36,273 bases of DNA from Lapillicoccus sp. (GTDB lineage: Bacteria > Actinomycetota > Actinomycetes > Actinomycetales > Dermatophilaceae). The translations under genes were made by a program, and so were the position numbers. The stretch covers positions 1 through 36,273 of the forward strand of contig NZ_JANXRJ010000084.1 in NCBI RefSeq assembly GCF_025353065.1, read 5' to 3'. The notes under the pieces were generated by a model, which made no database searches, had not been told where the DNA came from, and worked only from the letters and a program-made list of their open reading frames with translations. Below, piece by piece: positions 1-7,914 of the stretch (position 1 is its first letter; the number at the start of each line of letters is the position of its first letter).

Positions 1-1
1 C

Positions 2-674
2 GTCCAGGCCCTCGTCCCCGTCTCGGGGGTGGGGCTGCTCGTGGTCGTCGTGCTCTCGGCCGTCCTGCGCCACCGACGTCTCGCCCTGGCCGGCGTGGTG
101 CCGGCGGTGGTCGTGCTCGTCCTGCTCGTGGCGCCGCTCCGATCGCAGGCGGTCGCCACCTCCGTCGAGGAGATGACGGTGATGTCCGCGAACCTCGAGT
201 GCGGACAGGCCGACGCCGGGCAGGTCGTCGCCGCGGTGAGGACGCGGAGCGCCGCCGTGCTCGTCCTGGCCGAGGTGACTCCCGAGGCCATCGGTCGGCT
301 CGCCGCGGCGGGACTCACGACCCTTCTGCCGTATGCCGCGGGCACGGCGGACGAGGGCGCGGCCGGCACGGTGATCCGCAGCCGCTACCCTCGATGCATG
401 GCAGCGCAGCCAGCCGACCTCGCTCCCGCTGGTCCTCGCGGGGGACTTCAACGCCTCCGAGGACCACCCGGCATACCGGCGGATGGCGGCGGAGCTGACC
501 GACGTGCACCGCGCGGCTGGCGAGGGCTGGGTCCGGACCTGGCCCCACGGGTCACGGCTGCCGCCCTTCGTCCAGCTCGACCACGTGCTCGTGCGGGGTT
601 TCGACACCGTGGCCGCCGGCGCCGTCACCCTGGACGGCACCGACCACGCCGCGGTGTGGGGGACGGTCCGCTGA
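2..674 (+). pseudogene. Endonuclease/exonuclease/phosphatase family membrane protein, 5'-partial, broken by an internal deletion
   Basis: The reading frame is already open at the window edge and begins with hydrophobic, Arg-rich sequence typical of the membrane segments before a secreted endonuclease/exonuclease/phosphatase (EEP) domain. The EEP start is visible (MSANLECGQA near 182, then LAEVTPEAI) and runs to GTVIRSRYP at about 390. After that the +2 frame becomes nonsense. The family's second half continues in the +3 frame from about 390: LDAWQRSQ, then PLVLAGDFNAS (the metal-binding GDFN motif) and QLDHVLVRG, stopping with TGA at 672-674. Family members normally carry some 40-60 residues between these two parts, including a conserved His-containing strand. 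The simplest reading is therefore a deletion that also shifted frame. Any protein made would lack part of the active site. A sequencing error cannot explain the missing stretch, though it could explain the frameshift alone. Confidence 0.75.
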
Positions 675-705
675 CCGTCCGTTGAGCGTCCGGGGACTCG
701 GTGGG

Positions 706-1227
706 TCAGGCTGCGGGGACGACGACCCGGTCGGCGGTGAGGCTGGCGGTGCCGGTCCCGGTGATGATGACGGTGGCCCCGGACGCGACGCTGGCGGAGG
801 TGCCGGACGACGGCTTGGTTCCCTTGGCCCCCGCGACGGTGATCTTCGTGGTCGAGGAGAGGGCGTAGGTCTCGCTGACCCCGTCGCCGGCCTTGACGGT
901 GATCGACGAAGGCGAGATCGCGGTCACGGCGCCGCGGATCGCGTCGTGGGTGACGTAGGTCCCGGTGGTGCCCTCCTTGGTGACCCACTGGGCGTGCTGG
1001 ACGTCCTTCAGCTTGGTCAGCGCGGCCCGCAGACCGCCGTGGTCCTTGTGTCCCTTGGCGGCCTTGGTGGTGCTACCGCTGCTCGGCGAGGCGGTCGACG
1101 TCGCGCTCGGCGTCGTCGACGGACTGTTGCTCTCTGCGTGGGCGACGGCGACCCCACCCGCGGCGATGGCGGCGGCCGCCACGACGGCGGCGGCGGAGAT
1201 CCCGGTCTTCTTACGGTTCCAGATCAT
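706..1227 (-). CDS. Secreted DUF5666-like small protein
   Basis: A 173-residue protein with a clear signal peptide: Arg/Lys at residues 5-7, then an Ala/Val-rich core ending near AVAHA at about residue 31. A Ser/Thr-rich low-complexity linker follows (about 32-60). The C-terminal half holds the pattern VTAISPSSITVKAGDG...TYALSSTTKI...VASGATVIITGTG...TADRVVV, which resembles the small beta-barrel DUF5666 domain. The function of that domain is unknown; it is usually exported or lipid-anchored. There is no lipobox Cys here, so the protein is probably secreted. A Shine-Dalgarno GGGAGCA lies seven bases before the ATG, supporting this start. It stands alone, followed convergently by the broken EEP gene. 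The family assignment rests on residue pattern only. Confidence 0.7.
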   Translation of the reverse strand: MIWNRKKTGISAAAVVAAAAIAAGGVAVAHAESNSPSTTPSATSTASPSSGSTTKAAKGHKDHGGLRAALTKLKDVQHAQWVTKEGTTGTYVTHDAIRGAVTAISPSSITVKAGDGVSETYALSSTTKITVAGAKGTKPSSGTSASVASGATVIITGTGTASLTADRVVVPAA

Positions 1228-1315
1228 GACGTGCTCCCTGTTGCTGCGGTCCGCCCCTGCGGACCGTCTTCATCCAGAATGACGCCACGATGTTCGGACG
1301 ACGTCAGCGTCCGGT

Positions 1316-1486
1316 GAAGATCACCTTCGGGTCCTGCCCCCGTCGCCGCGGCCAAAGGTGACCTCTGGCCGCGGTCTCCGGTCGAGAGGTCAGGTCCGGT
1401 CGTTCTGAGGCCCTGAGATGGACCGGACTTGACCTCTCGACCGCGGGCCGCGATCGGCCGACGCCAGTGGTGACCTTTGGCGACGC
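1316..1486. repeat. Intergenic inverted-repeat element, copy 1
   Basis: The 277-base gap between the desulfurase stop and the DUF5666 gene is largely a nested palindrome. An inner pair, 1380-1401 and 1421-1442, matches in 21 of 22 positions as an inverted repeat (core GAGAGGTCAGGTCCGGTC). An outer pair, 1351-1369 and 1463-1481, matches in 17 of 19 (GCCAAAGGTGACC-type arms). Each outer arm is also an imperfect palindrome by itself. The right half shares three ordered blocks with a second copy at 9205-9308. It starts about 20 bases after the stop of the minus-strand gene, so it may act as a terminator or mRNA 3' stabiliser, or be a REP-like mobile repeat. No open frame of interest lies within it. 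Confidence 0.8.
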
Positions 1487-1504
1487 TGACCGCGCCGGCC
1501 GACC

Positions 1505-2941
1505 TCACCAGGGGCGCGGGAGGGTGAGCTCGCGGGTGTCTCCCTCGGGGCGCCAGCCCTGTTCGGTGCGCACGTAGCGCCGCTGCGGCCCCTCCGCCGC
1601 GAGGGCGGCCACGGCAGCGAGGACGCGCTCGACGTGCTCCGGAGTGCTGGCCAGGCCGAGGCTGATCCGGACGGCCGTGGCCGGCACCTCGCCCCAGGGG
1701 TCCTCGAGGAGCTCGTCGACGAGCAGGTGCGCGCAGAACTTGCCGTCCCGCACACCGATGCCGTGCTCGGCCGACAGGATCGCCGACACGAGCGAGGAGT
1801 CCAGCCGCTCGATGGTGAAGGCGACGACGCCGACCCGGTCGTGGTCCTGCCCGAAGATCGACCACGTGTCGACGCCGGGGATCACGGCGAGCCCGCGTCG
1901 CAGCTCCGCGAGCAACCCCGCCTCGTGGGCCTCGATGGCGGGCCGGTTGGCGGCGAGCGTCGCGCAGGCGGCGGCGAGGGCGATGGCCCCGATGACGTTG
2001 GGGCTGCCGCCCTCGTGCCGTGCCGGCCCGGTCGCCCACGTCGTCCCGGCAGTGCTCACGCGAGCGGTCGCGCCGCCGCCCCGCAGGTAGGGAGCCGCGG
2101 TGTCCAGCCAGTCCGAGCGACCGGCGAGGACGCCGGCGCCGAAGGGGGCGTAGACCTTGTGCCCCGAGAAGGCGACGTAGTCGACGCCGGTCGCCTCGAT
2201 GTCGATGGCCCGGTGCGGCGCGAGCTGGGCGGCGTCGACCGCGACCCGGGCGTCATACCTCCGGGCCAGCGCCGTGATCCTCGCCAACGGCCACAGCTCA
2301 CCGGTGACGTTGGAGGCGCCCGCGACGACCACGAGCCGGTGACGGGTGTCGGCGTGCGCGAGGGCGGCTTCGAGGTCGGCGAGCGCCTGCTCGATCGACG
2401 CTGGGACGGGGAGGGTGACGGTGCGAGTTCCCTTCCAGGGCAACAGGGTCGAGTGGTGCTCGGTCTCGAAGACGACGACCGTGGTGTCCTGGGGGAGGCT
2501 GCGGGCGAGCAGGGTGAAGGAGTCGGTGGTGTTGCGGGTGAAGATGACGGTGTCGTCCTGACGCGCGCCGACGAACGTGGCGACCTCCTCGCGAGCCTGC
2601 TCGTACCACGCGCTCGTCACCGTGCTCGCGTAGCCGTTGCCGCGGTGCACCGAGCTGTAGGTCTCGAGCGCCGTGTCGACGGCGGCCTTGACGGCCACGA
2701 GGGCGGGCGTCGACGCCGCGTGGTCCAGGTTCGCGTAGCCCACCGGCCCGTGGACCGTCGGGACGACCAGGTCGGCGCCGACGACGGCCGGCACGTATGC
2801 CGCGTGGGAGCCGCTTGCGCCCGGCCGCACCACGCGTAGCCGCTGCTCCCCGGCAACGCTGCGGCACGAGGAGATCGGGCGTCCCGCGGATCGGGGTGCC
2901 GCCGACGGGCTGGACGGGGTGCGTGTGCTGGCGATCGACAT
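1505..2941 (-). CDS. SufS/CsdA-like cysteine desulfurase (class V aminotransferase fold), SAM-riboswitch controlled
   Basis: A 478-residue PLP enzyme. Family landmarks in order are NLDHAAST (about 71-78), a phosphate-binding region RNTTDSF (136-142), EHHS (161-164, PLP-stacking His), VDAAQ (235-239, pyridine-N Asp), SGHK with Lys262 as the PLP Schiff-base residue, and GVRDGKFCAH with Cys403 where SufS carries its persulfide Cys (RxGHHCA). Desulfurase chemistry (Cys to Ala plus persulfide) is therefore plausible, though it could be a specialised relative rather than the Fe-S cluster SufS, since no suf genes are adjacent. Start ATG 2941 has GGAG about nine bases upstream and lies just after the riboswitch. 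The first 45 or so residues do not look conserved, and a GTG at residue 37 or 38 is an alternative start. The SAM riboswitch points to sulfur-amino-acid control. Confidence 0.82.
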   Translation of the reverse strand: MSIASTRTPSSPSAAPRSAGRPISSCRSVAGEQRLRVVRPGASGSHAAYVPAVVGADLVVPTVHGPVGYANLDHAASTPALVAVKAAVDTALETYSSVHRGNGYASTVTSAWYEQAREEVATFVGARQDDTVIFTRNTTDSFTLLARSLPQDTTVVVFETEHHSTLLPWKGTRTVTLPVPASIEQALADLEAALAHADTRHRLVVVAGASNVTGELWPLARITALARRYDARVAVDAAQLAPHRAIDIEATGVDYVAFSGHKVYAPFGAGVLAGRSDWLDTAAPYLRGGGATARVSTAGTTWATGPARHEGGSPNVIGAIALAAACATLAANRPAIEAHEAGLLAELRRGLAVIPGVDTWSIFGQDHDRVGVVAFTIERLDSSLVSAILSAEHGIGVRDGKFCAHLLVDELLEDPWGEVPATAVRISLGLASTPEHVERVLAAVAALAAEGPQRRYVRTEQGWRPEGDTRELTLPRPW

Positions 2942-2979
2942 GGGTGCTGGCTCCGGATCCCCGGGGACCCACCACAGCA

Positions 2980-3096
2980 GGTCCGCGCTTGCCCGAGCGC
3001 CGGTTGACGTCGGACCGGGTCGTCACCCGGAGCACCCCACCGCGGAAGGAGGGTTGCTGACCAGCAAGCCGGGGCTGTGCACTGGTACTCGTGACC
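2980..3096 (-). promoter_or_regulatory. SAM-IV-type riboswitch (S-adenosylmethionine sensing) upstream of the desulfurase
   Basis: On the minus strand the leader begins GGTCACGAG, then reads ACAGCCCCGGCTTGCTGG, TCAGCAACCCTCC, CGGTGGGGTG and CTCCGGGTGACGACC. This succession (GCCCCGGCTTGCTGG, GCAACCCTCC, GGTGGGGTGCYCCGGGTGA.GACC) is the one I know for the actinobacterial SAM-IV riboswitch core. A following stem, GGTCCG at the 3' side of the core pairing with CGGACC near 2980, fits the extra P5/pseudoknot part of SAM-IV. The 117-base length also fits. The closing P1 helix is imperfect (GGTC/GACC plus mismatches). The following gene is sulfur-related, as expected. The class label (SAM-IV versus the SAM-I/IV variant) needs a covariance-model search. 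Confidence 0.85.
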
Positions 3097-3103
3097 TTCT
3101 GCG

Positions 3104-3133
3104 AGATTAGCCGAGAGCGGCGCCCCTTGTCCA
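3104..3133 (-). promoter_or_regulatory. Promoter of the riboswitch-desulfurase transcript
   Basis: On the minus strand TGGACA (3133-3128) and TAATCT (3109-3104) are separated by 18 bases, a good match to the vegetative -35/-10 pattern. Transcription would start about seven bases downstream, at 3097-3096, which is exactly the first base of the riboswitch. The -35 box lies inside the loop side of the terminator hairpin of the preceding M36-protease gene. Confidence 0.7.
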
Positions 3134-3154
3134 CGGACAGGGATGCCGCTCTCG
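3112..3154 (-). terminator. Terminator hairpin after the M36 protease gene
   Basis: A perfect 10-base inverted repeat, CGAGAGCGGC (3112-3121) and GCCGCTCTCG (3145-3154), with a further partial stem CCTTGTCC/GGACAGGG inside. It lies 60 bases past the protease stop. No U-run follows, which is usual in high-GC actinobacteria. Confidence 0.7.
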
Positions 3155-3214
3155 ACATCTGAGACGGTGGGCGAGCTCAGGACCGTACGCCCCGAGTCAC
3201 CGGCCACCGATCGG

Positions 3215-4711
3215 TCAGAGGATCATCCGGTCGGCGAACGCCTTGTGGACCTTGTTGGCCACGGCCTGCCCGTAGAGCGCCTTGGCCGCAGCCACGGTCG
3301 TCGTCGCCGCCTGGGCGAAGCTGTTGTCCGGGGTGTAGGAGAACTGCGCCTCGAGGATGATCTTGTTCGCCCTCTCTCGGCCCAGGGCCTTGTTCATGTC
3401 CCACAGGGCGTTCGACCAGATCTCACCGTCGTCGTGCACCTCGCCGTCGATGTCGGCGGTCGTCTTGCCGGTGTCCGTGCGACGCAGGCAGTGGGGGACG
3501 GTCGTCGTGTAGCTGGTGGAGTCCCAGTCCATGACGCAGGGGATGTCGAAGCCCTTGCTCGTGGTCTGCGACATCTGCACGGCCCAGTAGTCACCGAAGC
3601 CCTCGCCGGTGGCGCCGGCCTGCTCCGACGAGCCGTAGCCGGGCACCTGGGCGTCCTGGATCGCGTGGCCGTACTCATGCCACACCACCTCGAGGTCCTC
3701 GGCGTCGTCCACCCCGCCGGTGCCGTAGGTGATCGTGTCGGCGCTGGGGGAGTAGAAGGAGTTGTCGACGGTCGTGGTGTCGATCAGCAGCTTCTGCGAC
3801 TCGTTGTTGACGTCCGTGAAGCCGAGGCTCTGGATGTAGGTCTGCGCCTTGTCGATGCCCCAGTAGGCGTTGACCTGCTCGAACCTGTCGTCGGCCCGGG
3901 TGTAGAGGAACTGCCGGGTCGGGCTCGTCGCCAGACCGCCGTTGGCCTGAGTCACCTGGGCGTAGGCGCCGACGAGCGTGCCGCTCGTGTTGAGGTGCGC
4001 GAGCGTCACCGTCCGGTATGCCGGGTCGAGGACCGCCTGGTCGGCATCGTTCTTGTCGGTGAGGCTCTCGTTCTTCAGGGCCACGACCGGGTTCGGGTCG
4101 AAGACCTTGCCCTTGCCGGTGGCGTTCTTGCTGAGGCCCTTGACCTCGCGCACGGCGCCGGTCCTCGCGTCGACCAGCGTGCGGCTCTCCCCGTCGGCGC
4201 CGGAGGAGACGACGCTCCAGACCAGGGTGGCCCGGGCACCGCCGACGACGGCTAGCGTCGTCGTCCCCGTGCCCGTAGCCGCGATGACGGTGCTGTTCTT
4301 CGTCGCCCGCGAGCTCGCCGCCTTGTCCGCGGTCGCCGCAGCCGCGACCAGGGCGCCGCTCGCGGCCTTCGTGGCCGCGCCGGCGGTGACCGCCGGAATC
4401 GTCGAGAGTGCGGCTGGCACCGCGAGGCGTCCGTCGGCGATGCTGCTGACGGCGCCGGTGTTGTCCCGGTGGACGGCGTAGAAGGAGTCGAGGACCGGAA
4501 GGCCGTGGAAGGTCTGGGCAAACCACTGGTGGGTGCCGAGGAGCGAGGTGAGTGTCCGGACCGGCACGAGGTCGGCGGGCACGCCGGCGCTCATGGCGCT
4601 GGTGGTGGTGGCGTTCGCCGGGCTGGACAGAGCCACGCCGGTGAGAGTGGCTGCGCCGGTGGCGAGCGCTGCGGTCAGGGCGAGGGCGGTGCGGGTCGAG
4701 CGGCGACTCAT
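3215..4711 (-). CDS. Secreted M36 (fungalysin-like) zinc metalloprotease with propeptide
   Basis: A 498-residue exported protein. The signal peptide is MSRRSTRTALALTAALATGA with likely cleavage after ANA (near residue 36). The first 190 or so residues look like an FTP-type propeptide (FHGLPVLDSFYAVHRDNTG, then TLVWSVV and LVDARTGAV). The catalytic part holds HEYGH (His345, Glu346, His349) and GATGEGFGDYWA, whose Glu370 is the expected third zinc ligand. DGEIWSNALWDM near the end is typical of M36 rather than M4. The proenzyme probably matures outside the cell and degrades protein. GAAGG lies seven bases before ATG 4711; the ATG two codons earlier (4717) overlaps the Shine-Dalgarno, so 4711 is preferred. 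It has its own terminator and is monocistronic. Confidence 0.85.
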   Translation of the reverse strand: MSRRSTRTALALTAALATGAATLTGVALSSPANATTTSAMSAGVPADLVPVRTLTSLLGTHQWFAQTFHGLPVLDSFYAVHRDNTGAVSSIADGRLAVPAALSTIPAVTAGAATKAASGALVAAAATADKAASSRATKNSTVIAATGTGTTTLAVVGGARATLVWSVVSSGADGESRTLVDARTGAVREVKGLSKNATGKGKVFDPNPVVALKNESLTDKNDADQAVLDPAYRTVTLAHLNTSGTLVGAYAQVTQANGGLATSPTRQFLYTRADDRFEQVNAYWGIDKAQTYIQSLGFTDVNNESQKLLIDTTTVDNSFYSPSADTITYGTGGVDDAEDLEVVWHEYGHAIQDAQVPGYGSSEQAGATGEGFGDYWAVQMSQTTSKGFDIPCVMDWDSTSYTTTVPHCLRRTDTGKTTADIDGEVHDDGEIWSNALWDMNKALGRERANKIILEAQFSYTPDNSFAQAATTTVAAAKALYGQAVANKVHKAFADRMIL

Positions 4712-4911
4712 CGACATCCTTCTCAGATGGGAGAGGGCTGTGAATCAGCCCCACGTCGCGAGCGTACGGGCCGGGAGGGCGGGCCGCGAGGGGAACGAAC
4801 CCCCGAGATGCGGCCGCGGGCCGGAGGTTTCCGGCATAGGCGATGAATCGCCTCTACCCCGTCGAAGCGGTGTGACGCGTGTGGCACATGGGTCTCAGGT
4901 GACTTTTGCCG

Positions 4912-4917
4912 TACGGT
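4912..4917 (+). promoter_or_regulatory. -10 box for leaderless ftsK mRNA
   Basis: TACGGT (TANNNT) lies six bases before ATG 4924, the spacing expected when transcription starts at the A of the start codon. No Shine-Dalgarno is present before this ATG. A -35 box is not obvious. Confidence 0.5.
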
Positions 4918-4923
4918 GCCACC

Positions 4924-7824
4924 ATGGCGAGCCGTCCCTCATCCTCCTCGACCGGCGCCTCGCGCACCGGCGCCTCCTCCCGCGCCGCGCGGCCTGCGGG
5001 CTCGCGTCCCTCGGCGGGCCGCGGAGGTCAGGGGGCTACCCGCAAGCCGGCCGGTCGGGGTCCGAGCAAGGCGCGGTCCGGTGGTCTCCCGCTGCCGCTG
5101 CGCGCCCTTCGTGGGACGTGGATGGGGGTCTCCCACCTCGCCGGGGGAGCCGTCCGCCGGGTCGGGACCTCGGCCCGCGAGCTCGAGCCGGAGCACCGCC
5201 GCGACGGGTTCGGCTTCACCCTGATCGCCCTCTCGGTCGTCGTCGCCGCCCGGGAGTGGTGGGGGGTGTCCGGGGTGGCCGGTGACGTCATCCACGCGGT
5301 GGTGGCCGGCACGGTCGGTCGCGTGGGCTATGCCCTGCCCCTCATCCTGCTGGCCCTCGGGATCCGGCTGCTGCGTTCGCCCGGGGACTCCGCCGCGAAC
5401 AACCGGATCGCCGTGGGGCTCATCGCCCTCACCTTCTCCGCCTGCGGGCTCGCGCACATCGCCGACGGGATCCCCCAGCCCCCCGACGGCGCCACCAGGA
5501 TGCGCGCCGCCGGCGGCATCATCGGCTTCCTCGCCTCCAGCCCGCTCGCCGCAGGCATCTCGGTCTACGGCGCGGGCGCCATCCTCGTCCTGCTGGGCCT
5601 CTTCGGGGTCCTCGTGGTCACGGCCACCCCGGTGCGGATGGTCCCCGGCCGCCTGACGGAGCTGCGCGACTGGGTGCTGCGTCGAGACGCCGGGGCCACC
5701 GGGGATCACGAACCCGCGCACGACGACACCGCGCCCGGCGAGACTACGCCCGACCAGACCGCCCCCAGGCGCGGTCGTCGCCGCGCGGTCGACCTCCGGG
5801 GCGACCTCGAGGAGCGTTCCGGCGACGAGGCGTTCGAGCAGGCCGCCGTCATCGACGCCGGCAGGAGCGGCCGGCGGTTGCGACCCGGTGAGAAGCGTCC
5901 GACTGCTCCGGGGGTCCTCGCGCCGACGGGGGTGGGCACCAACAGCCCAGACAGGAGTGGCAGCGTAGACAGGAGTGGCAGCCCCGACAGCCCCGAGACC
6001 GAGGTGGTCACGGTGGGGCGCGGCCCGGTGCCGGACGTCGGGCCGCGCGAGGGTCTCGTCCCGCCGCCGACAGCCACCCTGCCGTCCCGCGTCGAGCAGC
6101 TGCAGCTCAGCGGCGACATCACCTACACCCTGCCCGACCAGTCCCTGCTCGCTCCCGGTGCGCCGCACAAGACCCGCAGCGCCGCCAACGACCATGTCGT
6201 CGCGGCCCTGACCGAGGTCTTCGACCAGTTCGAGATCGACGCTGCCGTCACGGGATTCACCCGTGGGCCCACCGTCACGCGTTATGAGGTGGAGCTCGGC
6301 CCGGCGACCAAGGTCGAGCGGGTGACGGCCCTCTCCAAGAACATCGCGTATGCCGTCGCCTCGGCCGACGTGCGGATCCTCAGCCCCATCCCGGGCAAGT
6401 CCGCGATCGGCATCGAGATCCCCAACACCGACCGCGAGACCGTGTCGCTCGGTGACGTGATGCGCAGCCAGGTGGCCCGCGGCAACGACCACCCCATGGT
6501 CATGGGCGTCGGCAAGGACGTCGAGGGCGGCTACGTCATCGCCAACCTCGCGAAGATGCCGCACCTGCTCGTCGCCGGTGCGACCGGCGCCGGCAAGTCG
6601 AGCTTCGTCAACTCGATGATCACCTCGATCCTGATGCGGGCCACCCCCGACGAGGTGCGCATGGTGCTGGTCGACCCGAAGCGCGTAGAGCTCACGGCAT
6701 ACGAGGGCATCCCGCACCTCATCACCCCCATCATCACCAACCCCAAGAAGGCCGCCGAGGCCCTGGCCTGGGTCGTCCGCGAGATGGACACCCGCTACGA
6801 CGACCTCGCCGCGTTCGGCTACAAGCACGTCGACGACTTCAACAAGGCGGTGCGCTCCGGCAAGCTCAAGCCGCTCCCGGGCTCGGACCGGGTCATCACC
6901 CCCTACCCCTACCTGCTCGTCATCGTCGACGAGCTCGCCGACCTGATGATGGTCGCCCCGCGCGACGTCGAGGAGTCGATCGTCCGGATCACCCAGCTCG
7001 CCCGCGCCGCAGGCATCCACCTCGTCCTCGCGACGCAGCGCCCGTCCGTCGACGTGGTGACCGGGCTGATCAAGGCCAACATCCCCTCGCGGATGGCCTT
7101 CGCCACCTCCTCGCTCGCCGACTCCCGGGTCGTGCTCGACCAGCCCGGCGCCGAGAAGCTCATCGGCCAGGGTGACGCGCTCTTCCTCCCGATGGGGGTG
7201 AGCAAGCCGGTGCGCGTGCAGGGTGCGTGGGTGACCGAGTCGGAGGTCAACGCCGTCGTCAAGGCGGTCACCCAGCAGCTCAAGCCCAGCTACCGCGACG
7301 ACGTCGTGGTGGCCGTGGCGCAGAAGCACGTCGAGGACGACATCGGCGACGACCTCGACGTGCTGCTCCAGGCGACCGAGCTCGTCGTCACGACCCAGTT
7401 CGGCTCGACGTCGATGCTGCAGCGCAAGCTGCGGGTCGGCTTCGCCAAGGCCGGCCGGCTGATGGACCTTCTGGAGTCACGGGGCATCGTCGGCCCCTCC
7501 GAGGGGTCCAAGGCCCGCGACGTTCTCGTCAAGGTCGACGACCTGCCCGCCACGCTGGCCCTGCTCCGGGGGGAGGAGCCGCCCGGCGTCGAGGTGGCCT
7601 ACGACGGCCAGGCCGACGACGGCATCCGCGACCGTGGCCCGGTGTCGGGCGACGCGGAGGCAGCCGACCCGCGCAGTGGTCCGAGCCCGAGCACCGTTGC
7701 CGCACAACGTGCCTCACGCTGGGAGACCAAGGACTCGCTCGCGCCCGAGGGCCTCGACGACCTCGAACAGGTCGATGGCGACGAGGGCAGCGAAGACGCC
7801 TGGAGCCTCACCGGCCGCGATTGA
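4924..7824 (+). CDS. ftsK: DNA translocase FtsK
   Basis: A 966-residue septal DNA translocase that pumps chromosome termini through the closing septum. After a basic, Ser/Ala/Gly-rich start come about four membrane segments (roughly residues 90-250: FTLIALSVVVAA, GYALPLILLALGI, IAVGLIALTFSACG, AILVLLGLFGVLVV). An acidic, Pro-rich linker follows (about 250-400). The motor contains a Walker A, GATGAGKSS, with Lys558; a Walker B region, YLLVIVDELADLMM; and LATQRPSVDVVTG. The C-terminal gamma winged helix, which reads KOPS-like DNA signs, is visible at STSMLQRKLRVGFAKAGRLMDLLESRG. ATG 4924 is chosen over TTG 4906 because of the leaderless -10 spacing. FtsK near rimO, pgsA, clgR and recA is conserved in actinobacteria. 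The gene ends before a bidirectional hairpin. Confidence 0.96.
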   Translation: MASRPSSSSTGASRTGASSRAARPAGSRPSAGRGGQGATRKPAGRGPSKARSGGLPLPLRALRGTWMGVSHLAGGAVRRVGTSARELEPEHRRDGFGFTLIALSVVVAAREWWGVSGVAGDVIHAVVAGTVGRVGYALPLILLALGIRLLRSPGDSAANNRIAVGLIALTFSACGLAHIADGIPQPPDGATRMRAAGGIIGFLASSPLAAGISVYGAGAILVLLGLFGVLVVTATPVRMVPGRLTELRDWVLRRDAGATGDHEPAHDDTAPGETTPDQTAPRRGRRRAVDLRGDLEERSGDEAFEQAAVIDAGRSGRRLRPGEKRPTAPGVLAPTGVGTNSPDRSGSVDRSGSPDSPETEVVTVGRGPVPDVGPREGLVPPPTATLPSRVEQLQLSGDITYTLPDQSLLAPGAPHKTRSAANDHVVAALTEVFDQFEIDAAVTGFTRGPTVTRYEVELGPATKVERVTALSKNIAYAVASADVRILSPIPGKSAIGIEIPNTDRETVSLGDVMRSQVARGNDHPMVMGVGKDVEGGYVIANLAKMPHLLVAGATGAGKSSFVNSMITSILMRATPDEVRMVLVDPKRVELTAYEGIPHLITPIITNPKKAAEALAWVVREMDTRYDDLAAFGYKHVDDFNKAVRSGKLKPLPGSDRVITPYPYLLVIVDELADLMMVAPRDVEESIVRITQLARAAGIHLVLATQRPSVDVVTGLIKANIPSRMAFATSSLADSRVVLDQPGAEKLIGQGDALFLPMGVSKPVRVQGAWVTESEVNAVVKAVTQQLKPSYRDDVVVAVAQKHVEDDIGDDLDVLLQATELVVTTQFGSTSMLQRKLRVGFAKAGRLMDLLESRGIVGPSEGSKARDVLVKVDDLPATLALLRGEEPPGVEVAYDGQADDGIRDRGPVSGDAEAADPRSGPSPSTVAAQRASRWETKDSLAPEGLDDLEQVDGDEGSEDAWSLTGRD
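5950..5982 (+). repeat. 15-base direct repeat in the FtsK linker
   Basis: GACAGGAGTGGCAGC occurs at 5950-5964 and again at 5968-5982. It keeps frame and encodes DRSGS twice within the unstructured linker. It is probably a replication-slippage duplication with no special role. Confidence 0.8.
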
Positions 7825-7855
7825 CCGGTCGGTCACCACGCCAGAGGGGACCCAG

Positions 7856-7914
7856 GACCGGCACGTGCTCGGGATGTGACAGCTTTTGGCAGTCACACCG
7901 GGCCCGTGCCGGTC
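7856..7914. terminator. Nested inverted repeat between convergent ftsK and the FAD oxidoreductase
   Basis: A perfect 10-base outer pair, GACCGGCACG (7856-7865) and CGTGCCGGTC (7905-7914), encloses an inner pair, TGTGAC (7875-7880) and GTCACA (7892-7897), with loop AGCTTTTGGCA. It lies between two convergent genes, and its right arm reaches into the TGA of the minus-strand gene (7915-7913). A bidirectional terminator is likely. The inner TGTGAC-N11-GTCACA also resembles a CRP-type operator, but its 3'-end location makes that unlikely. Confidence 0.65.

Noticed and set aside
7875..7897. CRP/cAMP-type operator TGTGAC-N11-GTCACA
   Set aside because: It sits between two convergent gene ends, with no promoter for it to control.
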